Shown: piece after piece, positions 10,381 to 20,370 of the stretch | Position numbering within the stretch: position 1 is the first letter of the stretch | Layout of the letters: each line of letters begins with the position of its first letter | Assembly: GCA_963377175.1 (NCBI GenBank) | Contig: CAUJNA010003294.1 | Coordinates: forward strand, 755,001-819,000 | DNA length: 64,000 bases | Direction: 5' to 3' | Source: Effrenium voratum | Taxonomy: Eukaryota; Sar; Dinophyceae; Suessiales; Symbiodiniaceae | Made by a program: the position numbers and the translations under genes | Notes under the pieces: model-generated | What the model was told of the DNA's origin: nothing | The model's input: the letters and a program-made list of their open reading frames with translations, nothing else | The model's database searches: none

Positions 10381-13300
10381 ATGCGCATGAATTGGCCTGG
10401 TCGATTTAACATCCCTGTTTCGTGCGGCGGCCGCACATTGCCAGGTGGATCTACCTTGGAGAGGATAGCACAAATCGAGCTAGAGATTTCCCGGACGCAG
10501 AAGAACAAGGCGCGGATTGGCTTGAAAGGTGCTATGAGAGATGCATGAAGTTCTTCAAGGGGCTGCGCATATTTTTGCACAATCCATTTGGGTTTGGCCT
10601 CCATCGGGTGCTACTCCGGACTTGCATTTTGCCGGTGTTTGCCGAAAGGCACCGCTGGTTGTTGCTTCCATTGGCAAGGCTTGCAGTTTTGAGGGAACGT
10701 ATTTATTTCAAGGTGAGCATGGCTGCACCAAGCAAGAGCAGACACGACGCTGCAACACACATTAGGAGAAGACAAAGCAAGGGCCGCAGCAAAAACAACC
10801 CGGCGGGTCCGTTTCCACGCTGCGCGGCGTGCACTTTTCCACCAGACAATGCGATTCGCCTGGGGTAGTGTCGAAAATGCTTGACATCTCCCCAGGATGT
10901 TTGGTGAAGATAACCCCCTGCCCCGTCACCCCGTCCCCACACCAACTCCAACGTGTAATAATGTATGGTACGCGCCGCCGACAAAAAAAAAAAAAAACAG
11001 AGATCGCAGCTTCGAGACATTCCGAGACGAAGCGCATGTCGTGGCAACAGCAAACTGAGACTTGTGGTATTCTAAACTCAGTGTTTGACCTGCGTGCATA
11101 AACAAGAGCTGGCAGAGTGACAAGCGAGAGCAACAGTGGTAGCCAGCGGCTGTTTGTGGCTGATGGCTGGTTCTGCGAGGCAACTGCAAAGCACCTGGGC
11201 GAGCGCGGCCCCCAGGCACCAAGTTCTGATTGGCAGGCAAGGTTCAGATTCCGGAGCAAGTGACCAACGGTGGATGGGGTGAGTTTTGCTGCCAGTTTGT
11301 GGCAAAGCCTTTGCGCCCTCAAGCCCTCAGCAGCCATGGCCCCCGAAGGCTCAAAGCAAAGCTCTGCAAGCTGAAGCGTGATTTGCTGGAACCTTCTGGG
11401 GGAGGTGCTGGGCTCAGACTGAAGGCTTCAAGCCAGCGCTCCTTGGCTTCAGGCGGCGGAAAGATCGCCGGCTTTGAGGCAGGGTAAAAATCGTTCTTGC
11501 TGCACTGGACGGCCACCCCACTCAAAGGCTGATGATTTCACTCCATGCTGCAAGTTGCCTGCTGCCTTCTGCTTTCCATTCGCCGCAGCATGCAAATTCC
11601 ATGAGCCTTCCCATCCGATCACAGTGAGCGAGAAGGGTTGTTCTGATTGTGGCTCAACGGTTCGGCCCTGGTTGAACAGACGCAACTGCCATCTGGAAAC
11701 CGCCCACTCCGATCCGCAGAGGTGCAGAAGATCGGAGATGCCCGCATCGGGCTGGTGGGCTTCCCCTCGGTGGGCAAGTCCTCGCTGCTTACGGCACTCA
11801 CCGGCGTCCAGTGATGGGCTCAGACTCGTCAGGGATGTTTTCCGCGAGAAACCCCCGATCGACTTTTCAGACTGGTTTGTTTTGGAGGCCGAAGCCGCGT
11901 TTGCCCTTGGAAATTGTGGGAGAGATCGAAAGACGTTATTTCAGACACCACTCAAAGATCGGACGAAGAGTAAGAAGTGGTTTTTTGTTTGAGTAAGATC
12001 GGCATGGCGGATTGCTGCTAATTTCCTTTTGATAGGAGTGCAAGCCTTTGGGCTACCTTCCGTGACCGAGGTCGGAGGCTGCAGCTTATGAGTATTTGCC
12101 TCAAATTCAGCACGTTCCGTTTTCAACGTGCCGGGGTGCGTCGTAGTAAACAATTGCGGCTTGTGTGTGTGTGTTTTTTCCCCCTCAGGTTCACAACTCT
12201 TACGTGCATACCTGGCGTGATCTACTACAACGATGCCCGCTTCTCGATGACTGAGACCTCTTTTGTCCAAAGATAGCCAGAGTGAGCAGAACTCATGTCC
12301 AGGTGAGGATCCAGCTTTTGGACCTCCCTGGCTTGATCGTAGGCCAAGGGATGCTGCAATGCTTCTTTGTGCTTTTTCTGTTCCCCGAGTGCCGGGATGT
12401 CGAGTGGATATCAGCTCCGTGGTCTTCTTTCTCCAAGGGTTGTGTAGCGGTTGATTTTGGACAGCCTCATGCGCCAGGCGCCTCAACGGGCAAAGGCCGT
12501 GGACGTCAGGTCATCGCCACTTGAATGCACCAGATCTTCCGGGTCCTTGGAGATCACCCCTTTCAGAAAGGGCTGAAAGTCCAAGACTGGAAATTGATAG
12601 GTGCTCTTGTTGAGTAGACACCACTTCAGCAGAGCCACCGGAACAGCTCAATTTTTGAGGCTACTGCAAAGTCCTGCGACATCATTCTCATGGCCGGGCG
12701 CCAAGCAGTCCCGTCCCCGCCTCTCCCTGCAAAGGCTAAACCATGGTGTGTGGAAGGGCGGTCAATTTCAATGGTTGCCCTGTTTTGAGGTCCTGGATCC
12801 TACAAAGGATGACTCCCAAAAAGAGATGCTGACAAAGGACCGCTGCAATGCTACAGGCGCGCGGGTCCAAGAGATATAGGATATGCATCTTGCCAGGAGT
12901 TAGAAAATGTGGGCATCCGCCTGAATCGGAAGCCCCCAGATGTATCAGTGAGACCAACAAAGGGAGGAGGACATCATGTGCGGTTTTGGCTTGCCGTCTT
13001 TTCTGGTGTGGGAGCAGTGCTGCAGCACCTCCTTGGCAAGGAGTGAAATTTCAATCAACCGTCCCATTGAACCACTTCGATGAGGAAGTTTGTGTCACGG
13101 TGCTGAAGCAGCCGACAGCTCAGAGGAGTTTCCAACTGGCTCTTGGCTGTCTCGTAGCCACCCAGCCCAGGTACAAGATACACAGTGCAGACGTGCTGGT
13201 GAAGGAGGAGGGGCTGTCGGTTGTGATTCAGACGAGGATGCTAGCACATAGCCAGGACATCACTGTCGATGACTTCATAGATGTGATTGACGGCAATCGC

Positions 13301-14605
13301 AAGTATTGCAAGTGCAGCCTGTCTAAATCGCTGCTGGGCATCAGCCGGCCTCCCCCCCAACAGCTCAGCTACAGTCACATGCAGCTTTCTCACCCAGGCA
13401 TTTATGTCTACAACAAGACGCTTGGACCTGCAGTCTGAGATGTCCGAGCACTTGCTTCCTTGGCTTGGGCAATGAGTGGCGCTTTAGGATTGACCTTCTA
13501 AAGCTGGAGGAGATCGATGAGATCGCCAGAAGACCCCAGTCTGTGGTTGTCTCGGCTGCTCGGCCGGGGAGAGAAGCCTGCCATGGGACACAAAAAGATC
13601 CAAACAGGCTTCGCCCCAGGAGTTTTCTGGAGGTATGCCAGAGAGAAAAGCTTCTACCGTTTCTGGACACAATGCTTTCTTAACACGCAAGGTGGTGTGT
13701 GCGCCTAGTTTTGGCTGAACAGACAAGAAAACCATTTGAGTTCTCAAGTAGCACCCTTTTGCCTCTCAGGTTCGGAACAAGTGGAACTACGCCGCTCAGC
13801 TGGCACTGCCGTGGATGAAGCAAGCAGTGTAGCCAAATTGGTTGAGCAGTGTGTAGCGCTGCACGTCCCTGCTTGCGGATATTCACATAGACGTAAATCT
13901 TTATTAGCCTTAAAAAACAAGGCGAGAAAGTGCTCGCAGCGCGCTTGGCATGACTCTGTGCCGAGAGCAGCCATGGTATCACCATGTGTTATGAAGGGCT
14001 CGGTGTGTGGATTTGCAAGCCGCGTAGCTGGCCGGCGGCATTCCTAGGACTATCTTCTCCGCAGACTATGGGATGAGATGGAGATCGTCAGGCCTGCTTT
14101 GGCCAGCGGGAATTGAAGCATCAATATCTTGCTTGCTGCAGGGTATTCACAAAGAAGAAAGGTCAGTTTCCAGACTTCTCTGCCCCTCAGAGAGTTCATT
14201 GTTTGCTTCTTGAGCCGAGATATGCTTTTGTGTGTGTGTCTGTGCGTGCATGCTCGCCAAGGATCCCCTGATTCTAACACCTCAGCGAGGGAACAGGCAG
14301 TTCAATGTCGAGAATGCAGTCCAGCTATTGCATAGACTCTTAGTTGGCACAAAGAAGTGGCGTGGCTGGTTTGCAGGGCTTCTAACACCTGCTGGATGTG
14401 CAAACACAGGCCTGTTTCAGTCCCATGCTTTGCTGAGAATCTTTGCTGGAAGACTTCAAGAACGCACTGGTGTGGGGCAGCAGCGTGAAGCAGTCTCCAC
14501 AGGCGCGCATGCCAAGGGTCGGGGGCGCGCGCTGCATGCTGCCTACCGCAGGTTTGCGGCAGAGATCATATCCTGCATGACGAGGACGTGATCCAGATAG
14601 TAAAG
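10381..14605 (+). CDS. DRG2: DRG2-like developmentally regulated GTP-binding protein, ~23 exons
   Basis: DRG proteins are OBG/DRG-type GTPases that associate with translating ribosomes. The exons spell the family from end to end. Exon 10445-10509 gives [20 protein letters not shown]. 11180-11202 gives ATAKHLG. 11349-11404 gives [18 protein letters not shown]. 11722-11810 gives [20 protein letters not shown] (G1). 12071-12091 and 12189-12234 give [17 protein letters not shown] (G2). 12303-12342 gives IQLLDLPG (G3). 12478-12515 gives GKGRGRQVI. 13398-13416 and 13488-13557 give YVYNKIDLL (G4). 14142-14181 gives [13 protein letters not shown] (TGS domain). 14438-14502 gives [11 protein letters not shown]. 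14552-14605 ends EDVIQIVK. The remaining exons are 11453-11478, 12660-12692, 12790-12837, 12897-12969, 13041-13110, 13171-13207, 13256-13313, 13770-13807, 14065-14091 and 14262-14334. They total about 370 codons against roughly 365 in the family. TLTCIPG, KGGG and SPQ point to DRG2 rather than DRG1. The usual IEG after the G3 motif reads IVG. The start (ATG 10381 or 10387) and the last residues are uncertain. Confidence 0.93.
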
Positions 14606-15160
14606 CTTACCCAGGCCCGGCATTTCCCGCAGAATTTGGGGCGGGCAAGATTGGGACAGCTTGCCAGGCGGAGAAAGCCAAAGCCTTACACGGCAAGAAG
14701 ACAGGAACCACAATTGCTGGCTCCAACATCAAGGCGATGCTTGGTTGGTGCTGTAGTCAAATTCGTTGTCGTCTGGCGACGTCAGACGACTATTGCTTTG
14801 CTGGAAGGTCGACCCGAAGAAAAAAGAGGAGAAAGCACCAAAGAGCTGAACAGCGAGCTTTCTGCCATTCTAACACCTTATTTGGTTTGGGCTAGTCTAC
14901 AGTCCGTTGCGCCCGTTGCGCGCAAGCGAAGATGACTTTGCCCTAGGTTTTAAAAGTCTCACGGCGCGTGGGATACATGCGTGCCTTTCTCAGAGCCTTT
15001 CTCCATGTTGTTGGAGGTCTGCGATCATGGGTTCTTTGAACCATGTGTGGTGGCCTTTCTGCGGGATCACGGAGCATAGCTTACGCCAACCCCCCGGCTC
15101 GAAAGCTGAAGCTGGTGCTCCCCTCCCACCTTGGCTGAGTGAAGCTGTTGGACACCGGTT
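14606..15160 (+). other. 3' region of DRG2 gene and spacer
   Basis: The frame of the last DRG2 exon stays open to about 14935 but loses family similarity after the IVK end, so the true stop may follow another intron. No other gene is seen before the next start codon. Confidence 0.4.
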
Positions 15161-15163
15161 GCC

Positions 15164-17520
15164 ATGAGTCGCCGCCTTCGGAAGTACACCCAGCGCCTCA
15201 CCCAGCTGGGCATCGCGAGGAATTGGCCCTCAGCCTTGCAGATACTGGCTGAGATGAGGGCCCACCAGCTGCAACCAAACGTCATCACTTACAACGCTGG
15301 CGCCTTGGATCCGCAGGCACTTTTGGCGATAGTTGTGAAGGGAGTGCGCTTAGGGGTGGTCAAAAAAGGGGCAACTCGCCCTCAGAAAAGTGACGCTCGG
15401 TTTAGCCTGCTATGGGCGGCGCAGGCATCCATGCATGCGGCTGCAGTTGCAGGTGGCAGCATGTGCTGGGGCTTTTGCATGAGATGCGGGAGGTCATGCT
15501 GGCACCAGACAACATCTCCTACAATTCCAGCCTAACCGCCTTTGAGCGAGCTTCCCAAAAGGTGAAGGCTGCACAGCTCATGGCAACGATGCAGGCGGAG
15601 CGTGTGCAGGCAGACCTGGTGACTTTGAACGCAAAGATCAGCTCCTACGCCCAAGGCTCTGATTGGGAACGCGCGCTTCTCACAAAGTCCGCCATGCGGG
15701 AACGGGCGGACGTCGTCACCTACGGCGCCACTTTGCTTGCAACTTGGAGTCCGCTTTCATGGGAAAGCCTCAAAAACAGGAACCAAAATGGCACCTTCGC
15801 AAATGGAAACGAAGACAACCACCTGCGGCACCCTAGTGCTTCAATTTTGCGCCACACCCACATGTGTGAACCTTTTCTATGTTTTGATGTAGTCTCCGTG
15901 CTCGGAAACCTCCACCCGGCAAGGCTAGCATCAGTGCCTGTGAGAAGGGTTCCCAGTGGCTGTCAGCTCTGCATTTGTTGGAGGAGATGTGCAGGGTGAG
16001 GCAGGGGTTTCGGCCGCCAAATGGGCTTACAATATCTCACACAGCTGCTGCTGTAGGGGCGAGCTAGGAGATGCCCCGGAAAAAGAAGAGACAAAAAGTG
16101 AAAAAAGAAGAATAACAAAACCAAACAAAAGCACAGAAATCACCAAGACCAAAACTGGCTTTCCCCTTCCTGCTTGAAGCCCTGTTTGTTTGGGCCAGGC
16201 TTTCGGCTTTCGGCTTTGCCCTGGGCGCAGGCTGCAGCACAACGCCATCGCGCTGAGTGCTGCAATCAGCGCCTGTGCCAAGAGCTCGAGGTGGCAGCAT
16301 GCGTTGAGGCTGTTCCACACGGAGGCCATGGAATGTGAAGCCAGTGGGGACCTGTGGGGACCTGTGGGGACCTGTGGGGACCTGTGGGGGCCTGTGGGGA
16401 CCTGTGGGACCTGTGGGGACCTGTGGGGACCTGTGGGGTCGGGGGAATGCCAGTTGTTTGTTGGTTTCTGCAGGTCTTTCAGCATCGGCCGAAAGGAACT
16501 CCAACTTTTGACGGTGCAGGCGAAGAAGCTGGCAGATGTGGTTGCCTACAGCGCGGCAATCAGCGCTTGCAAAAAGGGTGCGGCCTGGCAATTTGCGCTG
16601 GAGCTTCTTCGGGGCATGCCGTTTGGCCGAATTTCATGGCGGAAGCATATTGTCAACCATGTTGTCAGCGTGTCAGGTTGGGCACAAAATCATAGGGTCA
16701 TCACTGCGAGCAAGTCCCCTGCTGCAAAGTTGTTTTTTGCCATATGTTTAGAGAGAGAAGGGCACGGGCGAGCACTCTTTCAGGGCTTGCAGGCCTTACA
16801 GATAGGCATCAGGTTTGTATGCAGGCAACAGCATGGCAAAGAGTGTGAGCTCCAGAAGGTTTGCCTTTGGCAAGGAAACATCGTGGGCCGCTGCCGAATC
16901 TAGTCACGTTTTGCACCACCATGAGCGCGTGTGAGAACCCAAGCTGCAAGCAGGGTTTGGGGGTGACTGGCGTTAGCCGATTGTAAGCACCAAGCAAGTC
17001 AAGAACGGGCAGGCGAGCAGATCCGTCGCACAATTGCGCGCGGGGGACATGTCAACAAAGGCCAACGGGTCATTTTGGCCTAAGGCGCGCCTCGCACTGG
17101 CTCGTGGCAATTCAGCTTTTCGATGAGCTGCGAGGACTGAAGCGAGAGCCAAGTAATTGGTAGCGTCCTGTGTGCAAGGACGCTTCTTCCAGCCCAACCT
17201 CATTGCATACAGTGCAAGCATCAGTGCCTGCGCAAAGGGATCCCTTTGGCAGCAGCTCAGCTGCAAATTGTGGAAAAGATGCAGGGAAGCGTCGCCATGT
17301 CGTGCCCAGGCAAGCACTTCACCACCTTTCGGACTCTGGGCTGAGCGCATGTTTGCCTCCTCATGGGGTTGACCCTCGCAGCGGCCTGCTTGGACACCCT
17401 GCTTGGCTAAGGAACTTACAAGCCAAAACCTGCAAGCTGATGCGGTGCTTTGCAGCAGTTGCGTCAGTGCATGTGAGAAGGGGTCTCAAGGGCAGCTGGC
17501 GATCCAGTTGCGACAAAAGG
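15164..17520 (+). CDS. Pentatricopeptide-repeat protein, intron-rich
   Basis: PPR proteins are helical-repeat RNA binders, usually acting in organelles. Translation starts at ATG 15164 (MSRRLRKYTQRLTQLG). Exon 15164-15299 ends PNVITYNAG. 15425-15726 gives RWQHVLGLLHEM, ADLVTLNAKI and RADVVTYG. 15924-15997 gives SISACEKGSQW. 16231-16324 gives AISACAKSSRWQHALRLF. From 16520 follow DVVAYSAAISACKKGAAWQ and ALELLRGM. Weaker exons are near 16895 (NLVTFCTTMSACE), 17103 (VAIQLFDELRGL), 17185 (PNLIAYSASISACAKG) and 17440 (VSACEKGSQGQLAIQL). The junctions mapped have GC-AG or GA-AG borders (15300, 15727, 15998, 16325). The helix-A signature [ISAC.KG..WQ] matches PPR proteins typical of dinoflagellates. 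Later exon borders and the stop are not resolved. An intact PPR gene of the same type lies 6 kb downstream. Confidence 0.8.
16344..16439 (+). repeat. 10-bp minisatellite inside a PPR intron
   Basis: About nine to ten units of ggggacctgt lie in tandem (one unit is 9 bp, one has g for a). They fall wholly inside the intron running from 16325 to 16519. Confidence 0.95.
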
Positions 17521-19270
17521 GATGCCTTGTGACTCCAGGGTTTCGGTGGTCTCATGTGCTTTGAGGAGTTCAAGTGGCAAGATTTGAGTGGTCTCAGGTG
17601 CACCCAGTCTCAGTTGTGGAACGGCAGTCTCGACGCACCGCATTTTCTTTGCGCAAGATGCCTGCCATCCTTTTGGCTTTGCCCCAGGGGCCGGAGAGCC
17701 AACTGCTAGAATGCAGCCCCATGGTTTGTTCCTTTTTGCGACCCGTCGAATTGAAAGCAAGCATCAAAGTAGTTTCGCAGCTTGACAACACTGAGGCCTT
17801 TCTGTGTGCTCCAATGCCCCTCCAATCGCCAAGCAACTCCAAGACGTTCGCGAGCATACCAGCATACCCGAGCATGTCCTGGACACTGCTTGCCTGCATG
17901 CAAACCTGTGCGGCCCATGCCGTCCATGACTGCAACCGGGCTTCGCACGCCTACATTCGGAAATGGTGACACGCCTGCCGCTTGACGGAACCACACAAGT
18001 GCTGGAAGGAGCGTACCAAAGCAATCATTCAGAGGTTGTTCCAAGACTAGATTCATAAATTTGCCTGGCATCATGGGCGCCCACCAGCTTCCTTGGTGCG
18101 TTTGGGATCCTTTCCTGCCACAAGGCTATGAAACAATTGCACTGTGCTTCACGGGACTTGCATGGTGCCTGGTTCAAACATGAAAGCTTACTGCTTAGGT
18201 CATTCGGCTCGGTGGCAAGACGCCTGTCAGCATTATTTGGCACTGTCGGCACTCACTGATGTATATGATGCAGCTAAGAAAAGGTGTGAACATATAAACA
18301 GCATCAGTTTTCAACCAACTCATTCAGTCTGAACACGTCGAAGCCAGTCCAAGTACCAACCTAAGACCGCACAACGCTTGAATCATATTTGTTCCTTCCA
18401 TACTCACAACCACCGGTGTGCTTTCCCGACCGGAGGTTCTGCTAACACCCGTCATGCTTCTCATGAAAACTGCTTCAAGGGAGCATACAAACACCATCGC
18501 TAAAACAGGTAGAAAGCAAACAAAGCAAACAAAACATCAGTGCACGACAGTCTATATAACGACAATTGCTGAAGCGAATGAAATCCATGGTTCTGCACCT
18601 GGCTTGCCTGCCTGCCTATTGGCCTGCAAGTGGGTGTGGTTCCTTGTTTTGAGGTTACCCTCGGTTTGTCAAAAGGAAAGCCAAACAAAACGACGCCCTT
18701 TTCCTTGTTTCTTCTTTCTTTCTGTTTGGGGGGGGGTTCAGGTGCCCTCAAAAACAGAGGGCAACCACCGTTCCGGCGCTCCAAAAATGACGAGCCGCCC
18801 GTGTGCCAGGGCCCCAGCCTTCTCGGTGGCGGCGCGGCGCCGGGAGCGGGCGAAGGCCGTGCTGCCCAGAGGACGGGGGGCCTGTTTTCGGAGGCGGTCT
18901 CACCAAAAGACCTGCGAGGGGTCCCCAATCTTGAGAAACAGGGCATGCCATTCAGTGGGCATGGGTATAAACCGATGGCCCATTAAGACTCAGACAAGCA
19001 CCGGCTGCTTTGAAGCCTTGCTGTTGGATCATAATCCAACAGGTCGTTGAGAAGCATGTTCGAAGCCGGGACAATTATGCCAGGGCGCACGTGAGATGTC
19101 TGATTATGTGTTCATCGGCGCCGTCACAGGTGAATATCAAATTATGCAAACTCAGCTGCATGGCATGGATTGTTTTGGAGCGTCTTGAGTCATGTCACTT
19201 TTGCCAGGAGTGCCGCTTCCAGCAGTTGCAGGGCGCAGTTGGTCAAGTGACAGAGGTGCACGCAGCATCA
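17521..19270. other. No secure gene
   Basis: Open frames such as 18418-19050 on + and 18500-18946 on - lack domains and overlap one another. Some could be further PPR exons, but none carries the ISAC signature. Confidence 0.35.
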
Positions 19271-19299
19271 GCGTTTGCGAGCTTCACGCCATCTGCGGT

Positions 19300-20370
19300 T
19301 GCCGTTGCCAGGCCAGTTTGGCAGCGGGGCTGTGCTGGTCCTGACGTTCCTCGGTTCTGCTGTGGCGAACCGGGTCGCCAACCGGATTCTTCTTGCCTGG
19401 GTCTTGGACCAGGTTCAGCCAGCCGCATTTGTCTTGCTTCTAGGACATGAAGCCGTAGATTCATGTCTACTGTGATGTCTGCGGTTGGTTTTCCCGCAGC
19501 ACCCGAAGCGTTTGTGGCTCAAATGCCTGGCGTCCAAGGTTCCCATGGCCAAGCACAGCCTCTTTTTGTCGCTGGCGACCAGCGCAGTGCAGCCCGCGCC
19601 CCGGGCGGCGTTTCTGGCTCGGTGCCATTCGGTGCCAACTCGGTGCCATGAGGCTGACGGCCTATGCCCTGCTACTGGCGTGCCGCGCCTGGCGAAGGCT
19701 TGCTGTCCGCCGCGCGCCCAGCGAGCTGGCGAGGGCCAGGAGAGTGTGCACCTCAAAGTAGTTCGGAGATGGGACGATCAGAGCCATGGCCGGCCTTAAG
19801 CTGAGCCGCTTTGCTTCGCAAGGGCCCTTGCGGATGTTCCTGGCTGACTTCTGGTTTCCTCTTTGTCTGACGGGGCTATGCTGGGGTGCCCGGATGCTGC
19901 AAGAACGCTGCACACTCGCATGCTGCGGCATGGCAACGATGCGCAGGTGAGGGATGCTTCTATCCCTTGGTCTTTGCTGCCGCTGCGAAATTGCCCGGCG
20001 GACTGGTTCAGGCCTGGCTGGTGCTTTTCGCATGCTTTGAGATGTCCGTTGAACTTAGCGTGGCACCAGGTCTTGAATCAGTCCATCGTGCCGTACACCG
20101 TGTTGTTCAGTGCCAGGTCCTGAGGGGGAGAGAGGTGCATCGACGGAATAACCCCATGCCTGTCACTGAAAACCCAGGTGCTGCTGCTGAATCGCTCGTA
20201 TGAGCTCATTCAGCTTGCCGGCGCGGGGTGGCCCAGGCAAATTTTGGAGCAGGTGTCACCGGCAGGTTGGACCTGGTTCCAACTGCCTTTCTTTTGGCAC
20301 TGTTGAGAACTTGTTGAGGTGGCCATTGTGCTACTTGGAGTGCTGCTTGCCGCGGCAGTGCCTCCAGGTG
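19300..20370 (+). CDS. CRT/DMT-like multi-pass transporter, exons only
   Basis: Several exon-sized pieces fit a drug/metabolite-transporter fold of the chloroquine-resistance-transporter-like type. A segment ending at 19394 gives VLVLTFLGSAVANRVANRIL before a GC donor. A segment near 19525-19600 gives KVPMAKHSLFLSLATSAV. 19655-19740 gives LTAYALLLACRAWRRL. Exon 19947-20011 gives FYPLVFAAAAKLPGGLVQ. It joins by a 58-nt GC-AG intron to exon 20070-20111, VLNQSIVPYTVLFS, which resembles the conserved 'Q.L.NQ.I.P.T.L.S' helix of CRT-like proteins. 20307-20366 gives a hydrophobic VAIVLLGVLLAAAV. These are hydrophobic helices with short basic loops. The start, the stop and several exons are missing, and substrate and membrane are unknown. 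Another EamA-like transporter is the main alternative. Confidence 0.5.
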
